This document shows, piece by piece, positions 1-9,042 of a stretch of DNA of 64,000 nucleotides. This stretch comes from Sphaerisporangium melleum (GTDB lineage Bacteria; Actinomycetota; Actinomycetes; Streptosporangiales; Streptosporangiaceae). Location of the stretch: NCBI RefSeq assembly GCF_014646695.1, contig NZ_BMNT01000006.1, positions 173,166 through 237,165 on the forward strand, given 5' to 3'. The position numbers and the translations under genes were made by a program. Position 1 is the stretch's first letter, and each line of letters begins with the position of its first letter. Under the pieces are notes generated by a model. It was not told the DNA's origin. It made no database searches and saw only the letters and a program-made list of their open reading frames with translations.

Positions 1-1575
1 GGCCAGTTCGATCGCCAGCGGCATGCCGTCCAGCTCCCGGCAGATGCGCTCGACCGCCTCCTGTTCCCCGTCCAGCCGGTGATCGGGGCGGGCCATGGCG
101 GCGCGGTCGGCGAACAGGCCGCGAGCGTGTTCGAGGTCCAGCGGCCGCACGTGCCACAGCGACTCGCCGGTGATGCCGAGGGGCTCGCGACTGGTGGCGA
201 GGATGCGCACCTGCGGGCATTCGGCCAGGATGCGGTCGGCGAGCCGGGCCGCGGCCTCGACCACGTGCTCGCAGTTGTCCAGGATGACCAGCCGGGGGGC
301 GGATCCGAGACCGGCCACCAGGCGGGCCGTCGGATCGGCCGCCTCCGCGGGCGGCGCGTCCTGGATGCGCAGAGAGCCGCGCGGGGTGTCGCGAATGCCC
401 AGAGCCGTCAGCACCGCCTGCGGCACGTCATCGGGGTCGCGCACCGGGGCCAGCTCGGCCAGCCATACACCGGCGGGCAGGCGCGCGGCCATGGCCTCGC
501 CGGCTTCGACGGCCAGGCGCGTCTTGCCCGCCCCGCCGGGCCCGAGCAAGGTGACCAGCCGATGCCGGTCGAGCAAGTCGGCAGCGTGCCCGAGATCCTT
601 CTCCCGGCCGACGAAGCTGGTCAGCCGCGCCCGGAGGTTCCCCTTCCTGACGTCCGCCACGGCACCGCCACCCGTCCTGCCTCCGGTGGCGGCCCTCGTC
701 TGTGGTGTTTTCTGCTGCGTCCCCATGAGCGGGAGGACGTCCGCGGTCCCGGCCGGCCCGGGTGCCGTGGGGACGTGCCGCGGCGCAGGGGTGAGGGAGC
801 GGACGCCGGCGAGCGGGACATGGTCGCCGCGGAGCATGGCGAGGTGCAGGGCCGCGAGTTCGGGCGAGGGGTCGGCGCCGAGCCGGTCGGCGAACAGGTC
901 GCGCGCCGCCTGGTAGGCCGCGATCGCCTCCACCCTGCGCCCGCAGGCGTACAGGGAGCGCATCAGCAGGGCGTGCCGCCGTTCGCGCAGCGGGTCGGCG
1001 GCGATCAGCGCGGGCAGTTCGGCGAGCACGCCGGTGTGCTCGCCGAGCAGCAGCCCGGCCTCCAGGCGGTCCTCCACCGCGGCCTGGCGCAGCCCGTCGA
1101 GCCGGGCGATCTCGGCGTCGGCCATCCCGGTGCCCGCGAGGTCGAGGTAGGCGGGACCGCGCCAGAGGGCCAGTGCCTGTTCGAGCGCGCTCGCCGCCCG
1201 CGCCAGGTCGCCGCGATCGAGCGCGGCGCGGCCTGCGGCGGCAAGTCGGGCGAACCGGTGGACGTCCACCTGATCCGGAGATATAACCAATCGGTAACCC
1301 GACGCTTCGGCGGTCACCAGACCGCGTCCCAGGACGGCGCGCAGGCGCGAGACCAGAGCCTGCAGCGCGTTGCCGACGCCGCTGGGCGGTCCTGCGTCCC
1401 ACACTCCGGAGACGAGCATGTCCACAGGCACGATGCGGCCCGGGTTGAGCAGCAGCGATGCGAGCAGCGCGCGCAGCCGTCGCCCGCTTATCGGCAGGGG
1501 CGCGCCGTCGTGAGCGACTTCGAGCGGGCCGAGCAGCGCGAAGCTCACGCGTGCTTCGGGCTCCGCCGGATCCAT
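1..1575 (-). CDS. AfsR/SARP-family transcriptional regulator with NB-ARC domain (3' end outside window)
   Basis: The frame is open from an ATG at 1575 to the window edge (525 codons), so the C-terminus is missing. Residues about 10-85 form the winged-helix DNA-binding domain of SARP regulators (FALLGPLEV, ALLASLLLNPGRIV, LQALVSRLRAVLG). The BTAD helical domain follows to about residue 250. From about residue 325 there is an NB-ARC/STAND NTPase with Walker A GPGGAGKTRL, a Walker B-like LVILDNCEHV and LDGMPLAIELA. Such proteins activate secondary-metabolite or differentiation genes. A linker of about 60 Ala/Pro/Arg-rich residues separates BTAD and NB-ARC. The divergent neighbour is the PEBP lipoprotein. 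No biosynthetic cluster is visible inside the window, so the target is unknown; it may lie to the left. Confidence 0.93.
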   Translation of the reverse strand, partial: MDPAEPEARVSFALLGPLEVAHDGAPLPISGRRLRALLASLLLNPGRIVPVDMLVSGVWDAGPPSGVGNALQALVSRLRAVLGRGLVTAEASGYRLVISPDQVDVHRFARLAAAGRAALDRGDLARAASALEQALALWRGPAYLDLAGTGMADAEIARLDGLRQAAVEDRLEAGLLLGEHTGVLAELPALIAADPLRERRHALLMRSLYACGRRVEAIAAYQAARDLFADRLGADPSPELAALHLAMLRGDHVPLAGVRSLTPAPRHVPTAPGPAGTADVLPLMGTQQKTPQTRAATGGRTGGGAVADVRKGNLRARLTSFVGREKDLGHAADLLDRHRLVTLLGPGGAGKTRLAVEAGEAMAARLPAGVWLAELAPVRDPDDVPQAVLTALGIRDTPRGSLRIQDAPPAEAADPTARLVAGLGSAPRLVILDNCEHVVEAAARLADRILAECPQVRILATSREPLGITGESLWHVRPLDLEHARGLFADRAAMARPDHRLDGEQEAVERICRELDGMPLAIELA

Positions 1576-1667
1576 GCCTCGATTCTGGCCGATCCCGCCG
1601 CCCGGCGGGGTCGCCGGTTCGGGCGATGGGTCAGGACACCCTCCGAACGCGCGTAGCATCAGCGACC

Positions 1668-2246
1668 ATGGGGCAGCCGAGAGAGACCGTGCGCGTTGGA
1701 CGCATGGGACGCCGACGCATCGTGATCGCCGCGGCCGTGGCCGCGATGTCGGTCTCGGCGGGCTGCGGCATCATCGGCGGCGGTTCGCCCACCGACAACG
1801 CCCTGGACGAGCTCAGCGTCTCCAGCCCGCGCTTCCGCGACCAGGCCCCCCTCCCGGCCGAGTTCACCTGCACAGGGCAGTCCGGCAACCCGCCGCTGCG
1901 CTGGTCGGGTGTGCCGCCGAAGCAGACCAAGTCGATCGCCCTGGTGGTCGACGCCAACAACGCGCAAGGGGCTGCGGCGGTGCACTGGGTGCTGTTCAAC
2001 ATCGACCCGCACACCACCGAGCTGGGGCAGGACAGCGTGCCCAAGGGCGCGTCGCAGGCCCAGACCTCGACCGGCAAGCCGGGGTATGCCCCGCCGTGCG
2101 CCCAGGACGCCGTCTACCGCTTCAGCGTGTACGCGCTGAACGCCGAGCTCTCCCTCAAGAACGACGCTGACCTCCGTGCGACGCTGGACCAGATCGCTCA
2201 GCACACCGTCGCACGCGGGCGGCTGTCGGCGGCGCACATCGAGTGA
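1668..2246 (+). CDS. YbhB/YbcL-family (PEBP-like) lipoprotein
   Basis: The 192-aa product starts at ATG 1668, or 12 codons later at ATG 1704, which leaves a shorter signal peptide MGRRRIVIAAAVAAMSVSAGC. The Cys ending that segment sits in a lipobox-like SAGC, so the protein is probably a lipoprotein. The rest is the phosphatidylethanolamine-binding protein fold: a core starting FTCTGQSGNPPLRWSG, a binding-site strand LVVDANNAQGAAAVHWVLFNID and the C-terminal VYRFSVYALN. Bacterial YbhB/YbcL proteins are periplasmic or surface proteins of unclear ligand. Length fits the family. Likely monocistronic; it is divergent from the SARP gene with under 100 bp between starts. Confidence 0.88.
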   Translation: MGQPRETVRVGRMGRRRIVIAAAVAAMSVSAGCGIIGGGSPTDNALDELSVSSPRFRDQAPLPAEFTCTGQSGNPPLRWSGVPPKQTKSIALVVDANNAQGAAAVHWVLFNIDPHTTELGQDSVPKGASQAQTSTGKPGYAPPCAQDAVYRFSVYALNAELSLKNDADLRATLDQIAQHTVARGRLSAAHIE

Positions 2247-2429
2247 TCCGCCGCGCACCGCAGGTAGTGACCGATACCGGACTTTCTCGTAAGGTGTGAC
2301 AACGCTCATAGTGGTCGGACAGAATCAGATGCAATCCTCGAGCGCAGGTGGTCAACGGGGGCAGATCGCGTCGATGGCCGCGCGGTCTCCTCAGCGCCAC
2401 TGGAAGGCGATGGCCATGAAGGTGGTGCA

Positions 2430-4466
2430 ATGATCGCGGTCATTTTCGGCCTCGTCGCCGTCGTGCTGCTCGTACTGATGGTCGTTGCATTCGGCATGCG
2501 GTCCATGAACCGCCGCGAGAGCAACCTGCCGCCCGAGCGCCTGGAGAAGCTGGCCAAGCAGGCGGAGGACCCGTCCGCCAAGCGGCCCGGCCGTCCCGCC
2601 GAGGAGACCTTCTTCGAGAGCTTCCCCGAAGGGTTCGACGCCTTCCAGGAACCCGAACGCGCCACGGCGCGCCTGCGGCCCGGTGGCGGCAAGACCGGTC
2701 CCCGTCCCGCGGCGCGGCCCGGCGGGCGTCCGGGGCCGCGCAGCAAGCAGTCCTCCTCGCGCGGACGGCGCGGTGTGGACGAGTGGGGCGACGCCGACGA
2801 CTACGACGACGACTACTGGACGCGCGTCCGCGAGGACGACGGCGCCTTCGGCGGGACGATCGCCGCCCGCGTCGGCGCCAGCCGGCCGGACGTCGCCTCT
2901 CCGTCGTCTCCCGAGCCCCAGGAGAAGCCCGCCAAGAAGGCCAAGGAGGAGGTCGACCCGAACTCCGCCACGGTGCAGGCGCCGCTGCCCACCCGCGCAC
3001 CGGGCAAGTCGGGGGCCCCGGCGCGGGGCGCCGGCGCGCCCGTCACCTCCGCCGCCACCGACCACACCGTCGCCTTCTCCGCCCCGGTCCCCGCACCGCC
3101 CTCCGCCGCCGCCCCGGCGGCTCCCGTCCCCGTGGCGCCGGCGAGCGACGCGCCCGGCGCCATCGGCACCCCGCAACCGTCCTCGCGCAACCGCCGGGGT
3201 TCGCGCCCCGACCCGGCCGACCCGCTCGGCGTCGCCGACACCGGCCGCGCCAAGCCCCGTCGCCGGCCGGAGCCCGGCGCCGGGGATCCGGGCCGGCCCG
3301 CCGGTCCCGGCCGTCCGGCCGAGCCGCGCAGGCGCACCGGAGCCGGCCGTCCCGCCGAGCCGGGCCGCGCCGCCTCCGCCCGCCCCGAGCCGGCCCGCCC
3401 CGATCCGCTCGCGGCGGGTCCGCGTCCCGACCCGCTGGCCACCGGTCCCCGCCCGGACCCGCTGGCCGTACGTCCCGACCCGCTCACCACCGGCCCGAGC
3501 CTGACGGCGGGCGTGCATCCGACCGGTGCGCTGGCCGGCGACCCGCTGTCCAGCGGGCCGCTTCCCGGCGGCGCGGCGGCCCGCGACCCGCTGGCCTCCC
3601 GCGACCCGCTGGCGACCGGCGGCTCTCGATCCGGCAGGGCCGCCGTCGCGGGCGGCCCGGTGTCCGGCGCGGCCGCCGCGCGCAACCCGGCCCAGCCCGG
3701 CCCCGCGGCGCGCCCGTCCAGGTCCGGCTCGCGCTCCGCCGGCCCGCTCGACTCTCCTCGCACGCCGACCGGCCCGTTCGACGCGGGCCGCTCCTCGACC
3801 GGCTCCTACGAGACACCGCGGGCGTCCGGTTCGTACGGGCCGGGCGGCGACCCGCTCGGCGTCGGCCCCGCGAGCCCCGGCGGCACCGGCGACTTCCCGG
3901 CCTCCCCGCCGCCGGACGCGAGCTCCGCGAGCTCCGCGAGCTCCGCCGGATCGTGGCCGGCCTATCAGACGACGGGGGCGTACGACATCCTCGACGAACC
4001 CACCCCGCCGTCGGGCTCCTCGAAGGAGACCTGGAAGGCCGCCGACTACCAGCTTCCCGGCTACGAGGGGTACGCCTCCCCGCCGGCCGCCGCGACGCCC
4101 AGCGCTCCGTCCTACGAGGTGCGGCCGGGCTGGGCGACCATCGACGACTCCGACCCGCTGAACGGTGCGACACCGCCGAGTGGCACGCCGGGCTACGACG
4201 CCTCCCGCCCGGCGCGCGGCGACCAGCCGGCGGGCGGCCAGGCCCAGGGCCCTGGCGGCTACGAGGCCGGTTACCCGTCCTCCTCCGGCACGACCCCGCC
4301 CTGGCCGCAGCCGGTGCAGAACACCGGCGGGAGCTGGCCGTCGTACGGAGAGCTGTACGGCACTTCGGCGAACGGTCCGGAGGACCCCACCGTGCAGCAG
4401 GGAAACCCGTCGCGTGGCGGCCACCGCCGGCCCACTGATCCCGACTATCCCGACTATTACCGCTGA
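2430..4466 (+). CDS. Membrane-anchored, low-complexity Pro/Ala/Gly-rich protein of unknown function
   Basis: The 678-aa product starts at ATG 2430. Residues 1-29 contain one hydrophobic helix (IAVIFGLVAVVLLVLMVVAFGM) followed by basic residues, so the protein is most likely a single-pass membrane protein with the long tail in the cytoplasm. Everything after about residue 90 is predicted disordered: rich in P, A, G, R, S and D, with a run of short DPLA-type repeats (PDPLAAGPR, PDPLATGPR, PDPLAVR) encoded at about 3395-3625 and several YD/YE motifs near the end. No enzymatic domain is recognisable. Similar long disordered N-anchored proteins occur in actinomycetes near the cell envelope, but I assign no function. 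The opposite strand is also open here, which is a GC artefact. Confidence 0.75.
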   Translation: MIAVIFGLVAVVLLVLMVVAFGMRSMNRRESNLPPERLEKLAKQAEDPSAKRPGRPAEETFFESFPEGFDAFQEPERATARLRPGGGKTGPRPAARPGGRPGPRSKQSSSRGRRGVDEWGDADDYDDDYWTRVREDDGAFGGTIAARVGASRPDVASPSSPEPQEKPAKKAKEEVDPNSATVQAPLPTRAPGKSGAPARGAGAPVTSAATDHTVAFSAPVPAPPSAAAPAAPVPVAPASDAPGAIGTPQPSSRNRRGSRPDPADPLGVADTGRAKPRRRPEPGAGDPGRPAGPGRPAEPRRRTGAGRPAEPGRAASARPEPARPDPLAAGPRPDPLATGPRPDPLAVRPDPLTTGPSLTAGVHPTGALAGDPLSSGPLPGGAAARDPLASRDPLATGGSRSGRAAVAGGPVSGAAAARNPAQPGPAARPSRSGSRSAGPLDSPRTPTGPFDAGRSSTGSYETPRASGSYGPGGDPLGVGPASPGGTGDFPASPPPDASSASSASSAGSWPAYQTTGAYDILDEPTPPSGSSKETWKAADYQLPGYEGYASPPAAATPSAPSYEVRPGWATIDDSDPLNGATPPSGTPGYDASRPARGDQPAGGQAQGPGGYEAGYPSSSGTTPPWPQPVQNTGGSWPSYGELYGTSANGPEDPTVQQGNPSRGGHRRPTDPDYPDYYR

Positions 4467-4547
4467 TCGCCCCGCTTTTCCCCGGTAAATCCACAACGCG
4501 GCGGTCAAAGCCTTAAGCCAACGGCCGCCGCGTCGTATGGTCGCCTC

Positions 4548-6890
4548 ATGACCGTGGATACGGAAAGTGACGCGACCAAGACCAAGCGTGTTCGATCGGT
4601 GTTGCGGCACGACCTTCCGGCCTCGCTCGTGGTCTTCCTGGTCGCCGTCCCCCTCTCGCTCGGCATCGCCGTCACCAGCGGGGCGCCCCTCATCGCGGGC
4701 CTGGTCGCCGCCGTCGTCGGCGGCCTGGTGGCCGGGCCGCTCGGCGGGTCGGTCGTCCAGGTCAGCGGGCCCGCGGCCGGCCTGGCCCTCGTCGTGTCCG
4801 AGCTGGTGCACAGGTACGGCTGGCGCGCCACCTGCATGATCACCCTGATGGCGGGCGTGGTGCAGGTCGTGCTCGGCGCGTTCAAGGTGGCCAGGACGGC
4901 GCTCGCGGTCTCGCCCGCGGTGGTGCACGGCATGCTCGCCGGGGTCGGCGTGGTGATCGCCCTCGCGCAGCTCCACGTCGTGCTCGGCGGGCAGCCGCAG
5001 CGGTCGGCCCTGGAGAACCTCGTCGAGTTGCCCGATCAGATCGTGCACAACCACAGCCACGCCGTGGCGGTGGGTGTGCTGACCATCGCCCTGCTGGTGC
5101 TGTGGCCGCGCCTGCCACGGGTCAGCGTCGTCCCGGCCCCGCTGGCGGCGCTGGCCGTCGCCGCGCTGACCGCCGGGGTGCTGGGCTGGGACGTCGCCCG
5201 TGCCGACCTGTCGAAGGGCCTGGCCGAGTGGGCGACGCCGGTGCTGCCCAGCGGCGACTGGCACGGCATCGCGGGCGCGGTGCTGCTGGTCGCCCTGCTC
5301 GCGGGGGTCGAGTCGCTGCTGTGCTCGGTGGCGGCCGACCGCATGCACGACGGCCCGCGCGCCGACCTCGACCGCGAGCTGACCGGGCTGGGCCTGGCGA
5401 ACCTCGTGTCGGGGGCACTCGGCGGGCTGCCGGTGGCCGGGGTCATCGTCCGAACCACCACGAACGTCCGCGCCGGAGCGCGCAGCCGGTGGTCGGCGAC
5501 CCTGCACGGCGGATGGGTGCTGCTGTTCGCGGTCGGCCTCGGCTGGAGCGTGACCCTGATCCCGATGGAGGCCCTGGCGGCGCTGCTGGTCTTCATCGGC
5601 GTCCGCATGGTCAACCTCGGCACCGTGCGCGGCCTGCACGGGCACGGCGAGCTGCCGATCTACGTGCTCACCATGGGCGCCGTGGTGGTCATCGGCCTGG
5701 CCGAGGGCGTGCTGCTCGGTCTCGGGCTGGCCGCGCTGTTCGCGCTGCGGCGGCTCACCCGGGTGTCCATCCACGTGCGGCTGGAGCCCGACGACCGCTG
5801 GCACGTGGTGGTGACCGGGTCTCTGACGTTCGTGGGCGTCCCCTCGCTGACCTCGAGCCTGCGCGCCATCCCGGCCGGCTCCGCGGTCGACCTGGACCTC
5901 AACGTGGATTTCATGGACAACGCCGCGTTCGAGGCGCTGCACGGCTGGCGCCTGGAGCACGAGCGCAGCGGCGGCACCGTCACCATCGACGAGATCCACG
6001 ACACCTGGTACTCCACGGCGGCCAGCGGGACGCGCGTCTCAGCGGCCAAGACCCCGCCCCAGGCACCCGAGCGCTGGTGGCTGCCCCGGGCCTACCGCCA
6101 GGGCGGGCCGCTCTCGCGCATTCCCATCCGGCACGGCCAGTCCGTCACACCGGCTCGCGCCGGCCAGGACGAGCCCTCCGGGCAGGGCGCCACTCCCGGG
6201 GTGGCGGTGCCCGACCTGCTGGCGGGCACCGCCGACTTCCAGCGCCGCACCGCGCCGCTCGTCCGGCCCATCCTCACGCGCATGGCCCGGGTCCAGCAGC
6301 CCTCTCACCTGTTCATCACCTGTGCCGACTCCCGGGTGGTGCCCAACCTGATCACCGCGAGCGGACCCGGCGACCTGTTCACCGTGCGCAACATCGGCAA
6401 CCTGGTGCCCCGGCACGGCGCAGCGCCGCCCGACGACTCGGTGGTGGCGGCCGTCGAGTACGCCACGGCGGCCCTCGACGTCTCGACGATCACGGTGTGC
6501 GGGCACTCCGGGTGCGGCGCGATGGCGGCGCTGCTGTGCGCGGGCGAGAACATCCCGGGCCTGCCGGGCCTGTCGAACTGGCTGCGGCACGGCGACCACA
6601 CGCTGGCGCGCTACATCCTGTCCGACCCGGCGTCCGATCCGGGAGGCGAGGACGCCGGGCCGCTCGACCGGCTGTGCCGGTTGAACGTCTCCCAGCAGCT
6701 CGACAACCTGCGCACCCACCCGTCGGTGGCCTCCTTGGAGGCGTCCGGGCGGTTGCAGCTCGTCGGCCTGTACTTCGACATCGGCGCCGCGCGGGTGCAC
6801 GTCCTGGACCGCGAGGGCTTCACTCCGGTGACCACCTGCCGGGCCGAGCCGGAGATCGGCACCCAGGCGGGCGGCGCGATGGTCCGCTGA
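4548..6890 (+). CDS. SulP-family anion transporter fused to a beta-carbonic anhydrase
   Basis: The 780-aa protein has three parts. Residues about 10-400 are the multi-pass SulP membrane domain, with the typical start LPASLVVFLVAVPLSLGIA. Residues about 405-500 are a short STAS-like domain (DLDLNVDFMDNAAFEAL). Residues about 555-780 are a beta-class carbonic anhydrase with zinc-ligand motifs CADSR (Cys592, Asp594, Arg596) and HSGCGA (His653, Cys656). All zinc and dyad residues are present, so the enzyme should be active. SulP-carbonic anhydrase fusions are known, for example Rv3273 of Mycobacterium tuberculosis at similar length. The likely role is coupling bicarbonate transport to CO2/bicarbonate interconversion at the inner face of the membrane. 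ATG 4548 is the first start after a gap of about 80 bp. Confidence 0.95.
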   Translation: MTVDTESDATKTKRVRSVLRHDLPASLVVFLVAVPLSLGIAVTSGAPLIAGLVAAVVGGLVAGPLGGSVVQVSGPAAGLALVVSELVHRYGWRATCMITLMAGVVQVVLGAFKVARTALAVSPAVVHGMLAGVGVVIALAQLHVVLGGQPQRSALENLVELPDQIVHNHSHAVAVGVLTIALLVLWPRLPRVSVVPAPLAALAVAALTAGVLGWDVARADLSKGLAEWATPVLPSGDWHGIAGAVLLVALLAGVESLLCSVAADRMHDGPRADLDRELTGLGLANLVSGALGGLPVAGVIVRTTTNVRAGARSRWSATLHGGWVLLFAVGLGWSVTLIPMEALAALLVFIGVRMVNLGTVRGLHGHGELPIYVLTMGAVVVIGLAEGVLLGLGLAALFALRRLTRVSIHVRLEPDDRWHVVVTGSLTFVGVPSLTSSLRAIPAGSAVDLDLNVDFMDNAAFEALHGWRLEHERSGGTVTIDEIHDTWYSTAASGTRVSAAKTPPQAPERWWLPRAYRQGGPLSRIPIRHGQSVTPARAGQDEPSGQGATPGVAVPDLLAGTADFQRRTAPLVRPILTRMARVQQPSHLFITCADSRVVPNLITASGPGDLFTVRNIGNLVPRHGAAPPDDSVVAAVEYATAALDVSTITVCGHSGCGAMAALLCAGENIPGLPGLSNWLRHGDHTLARYILSDPASDPGGEDAGPLDRLCRLNVSQQLDNLRTHPSVASLEASGRLQLVGLYFDIGAARVHVLDREGFTPVTTCRAEPEIGTQAGGAMVR

Positions 6891-6980
6891 GCGCGAAATC
6901 TCGCGGTCGCGGCGGAGCGCCGGTCAGCCGACCGTGAAATCCGGCACGCCGCCGGTCTCCGGTGGCCGAGAGTGGTCGCC

Positions 6981-8009
6981 ATGAGAATTCTGGTGATCGG
7001 TGGTTCGGTGTTCCTCGGCCGGGCCATCGTGGCGGAAGCGCTGCAGCGGGGCCACGATGTCACGACGTTCAACCGGGGGCGGTCCGGTGACGACCTTCCG
7101 GGGGTGACGGCCGTGCGGGGTGACCGCGAGGACCCCGGCGACCTGCGGGCGCTCGCCACCGGCCGGGAGTGGGACGCCGTGGTGGACGTCTGCGGGTACA
7201 CGCCCCGGGTCGTCGCCGAATCGGCCCGCGCGCTGTCCGGCCACGCCGGCACCTATGCGTTCCTCTCCTCCATCTCGGCGATCGCCACCTGGCCGGCCGA
7301 GCAGGCGGACGAGTCGTCGCCGCTGTACGAGTGCTCGCCCGACGCCGGACCGGACGACGGCGACTACGGGACGCTGAAGGCCGGCTGCGAGCGGGCCGTC
7401 GAGCAGTACTTCACCGGGAACTCCCTGATCATCCAGCCGGGGCTGATCCTCGGTCCGCGGGAGAGCGTCGGCCGGCTGCCGTGGTGGCTGCGCCGCGTCG
7501 CGCGCGGCGGCCGGGTGCTCGCCCCCGGTGACCCGGACACGCCCATGCAGCTCATCGACGCCCGGGACATCGCGGCGTTCACCCTCGACCAGGCGGCCAA
7601 GGGGGTCGGTGACCGGTTCATCACCACCGGACCCGCGGGGAACACCACCTTCGGCCGCTGGCTGGGCGACTGCGTCGCGGTGACCGGGTCGGACGCCGAG
7701 CTGGTCTGGGTGCCGGACGCCTTCCTGTCCGGCTACGAGATCGGAGTGTGGCAGGAGCTGCCGCTGTGGATGCCTGCCTCGCCGGAGGACGCGAACGTGT
7801 GGAAGGTGTCGGCCGCCAAGGCCGAGGCGGCGGGGCTGCGCTGCCGGCCGGTCAGCGAGACCGTCCGCGACACCTGGGAGTGGCTCCGCGACGGGGACCA
7901 GGCCGAGCTGGAGCGGCGCTACCCGTCGTGGCGGCGGCACGGCATCGCGCCGGACAAGGAGGAGCGCATTCTCGCCGATTGGGCTAGTGCGGCTAGTCAA
8001 GAGGGGTGA
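6981..8009 (+). CDS. NAD(P)-dependent epimerase/dehydratase family protein (extended SDR)
   Basis: The 342-aa product begins MRILVIGGSVFLGRAI, the N-terminal Rossmann strand with the GGxxFLGR nucleotide-binding loop. A Tyr-x3-Lys pair (YGTLK, about residue 131) fits the catalytic motif, and the SSISA stretch about 30 residues earlier supplies the Ser. The protein resembles the NAD-dependent epimerase-like reductases common in actinomycetes (substrate unknown). ATG 6981 was chosen over an in-frame GTG three codons upstream because it gives the standard family N-terminus and has a GAGAG/GGTGG-like ribosome site. It is preceded by the transporter-anhydrase gene on the same strand by 90 bp, so co-transcription is possible. 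Confidence 0.88.
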   Translation: MRILVIGGSVFLGRAIVAEALQRGHDVTTFNRGRSGDDLPGVTAVRGDREDPGDLRALATGREWDAVVDVCGYTPRVVAESARALSGHAGTYAFLSSISAIATWPAEQADESSPLYECSPDAGPDDGDYGTLKAGCERAVEQYFTGNSLIIQPGLILGPRESVGRLPWWLRRVARGGRVLAPGDPDTPMQLIDARDIAAFTLDQAAKGVGDRFITTGPAGNTTFGRWLGDCVAVTGSDAELVWVPDAFLSGYEIGVWQELPLWMPASPEDANVWKVSAAKAEAAGLRCRPVSETVRDTWEWLRDGDQAELERRYPSWRRHGIAPDKEERILADWASAASQEG

Positions 8010-8095
8010 CGCCGGGGCGTGGTCACCGGCGGCGAGATGACGGTTTTGTCCCGTGTGCTGGCTCGCGGAACTCGTGCGGTGTTAGCGTCGGCGGC

Positions 8096-8392
8096 GTGGC
8101 AGACGCGGGGACCGGCGGTCCTTTCCAGCACAAGACGCGCGGAGCGCACGCGGCGGACATGTCGCATGTGAAGACGCTGCGCCCGCAGGACTACAACGAG
8201 GTGCTGTACGTGGGGCACTTCTACCGCAAGGGCATGCCGGTGGTCATGGACCTCACCGGCATGTCGGACGCCGACGCCAAGCCACTGGTCGACTTCGCCG
8301 CCGGGCTGGTCTTCGGCCGGCGCGGGGACATGGACCGCATCGCCCACAAGGTCTTCCTGCTGGTGCCCCCGGGCATGGCGATCAACGCCTGA
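8096..8392 (+). CDS. SepF-like cell-division protein (short form)
   Basis: The product is 98 aa from GTG 8096; a shorter form of 77 aa would start at ATG 8159 (MSHVKTLRPQDY). Residues 25-98 are the SepF/DUF552 domain: KTLRPQDYNEVLYVGHFYRK, VVMDLTGMSDADAKPLVDFAAGLVFGRRG and the closing KVFLLVPPGM. SepF anchors FtsZ to the membrane and assists Z-ring assembly. Canonical SepF is 140-220 aa with an N-terminal amphipathic membrane helix and a linker. Those are missing here, and the gene is not in the division cluster, so this is one of the extra SepF paralogues seen in actinomycetes. It may modulate the main SepF rather than anchor FtsZ itself. Confidence 0.85.
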   Translation: MADAGTGGPFQHKTRGAHAADMSHVKTLRPQDYNEVLYVGHFYRKGMPVVMDLTGMSDADAKPLVDFAAGLVFGRRGDMDRIAHKVFLLVPPGMAINA

Positions 8393-8406
8393 GCCGGATC
8401 ACGGCG

Positions 8407-8437
8407 GTGCCGCACCCGGGGCTCCCGGGTGCGGCAC
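8407..8437. terminator. Bidirectional hairpin terminator
   Basis: A perfect 14-bp stem (GTGCCGCACCCGGG at 8407-8420 with its complement at 8424-8437) closes a 3-base loop. There is no U tract on either side, which is usual for actinomycete terminators. It lies 15 bp after the SepF-like stop and 26 bp before the stop of the converging secreted-protein gene, so it can serve both. Confidence 0.85.
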
Positions 8438-8463
8438 TCACCGGCCGACGTCTCGCCGTGCGC

Positions 8464-9042
8464 CTACAGCGGCGGCGTGAAGTCGGTGAAGGCGGTGCAG
8501 TTGCCCGGCCAGGTGACGTTCACCGTGAGGGTGCACGTCGTCTGGCGGACGAACCCGGTCGCGCTGTGCACGGTGATGTGCAGCACGTTCGTGGTCGGCA
8601 CCGCGGTCAGGGTGATGTCGATCACTCGGCCCGGGTAGTTCGCGATCCCCGACAGGTCGTGCCAGGGCGGGTTCGCCGGGCCGACGGACGTGGGGTCGCG
8701 GACCAGCGCGACGCCGTTGGGCTGGGCCAGCCCGATGTACTTGACCGGCGCCGTCAGCGTGGTCGGCGTGGCCAGCGCCGAGTCGATGCCGCTCTCGGGT
8801 ACCTGCGCCGCCGCCGGAGGGCAGTGCTTCTTGCATTCGCCGGGAGGCGTGCCCTTCTTGGCGGCGACGGCGGGAGCATGAGCGACGTGGAGCGCGACCC
8901 GGTGCCCCGGGACGCTCCGCGTTTCCGTACCGGCCTGGGCCGCGGCCGGGAAGGACAGCGCGACGATTCCGCCGGCGACCGCCGTCGCGAACGCCACGGA
9001 CAACGCGCGCTTACCTATGAGACCAGTTTCCCGAGGAATCAC
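8464..9042 (-). CDS. Secreted protein of unknown function
   Basis: The 192-aa product starts at GTG 9042, preceded by GGGGGAA; upstream in-frame codons have no ribosome site. The N-terminus is a signal peptide (KRALSVAFATAVAGGIVALSFPAAAQAG, cleavage probably after AQA). The mature part has a short Cys pair (GECKKHC), then a beta-rich segment ending with two further Cys (TTCTLTVNVTWPGNC), consistent with a small disulphide-stabilised extracellular domain. I recognise no family. It converges with the SepF-like gene over a shared hairpin. Confidence 0.75.
   Translation of the reverse strand: MIPRETGLIGKRALSVAFATAVAGGIVALSFPAAAQAGTETRSVPGHRVALHVAHAPAVAAKKGTPPGECKKHCPPAAAQVPESGIDSALATPTTLTAPVKYIGLAQPNGVALVRDPTSVGPANPPWHDLSGIANYPGRVIDITLTAVPTTNVLHITVHSATGFVRQTTCTLTVNVTWPGNCTAFTDFTPPL

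Noticed and set aside
79-1656. 525-codon plus-strand frame
   Set aside because: Antisense to the SARP/NB-ARC gene, whose domains and triplet bias are unambiguous.
2391-5999. 1202-codon open frame on the minus strand
   Set aside because: It runs antisense to two well-supported genes (the anchored protein and the transporter-anhydrase fusion). Its translation is Gln/His/Arg/Gly-rich without any domain, as expected for the opposite strand of GC-rich genes.
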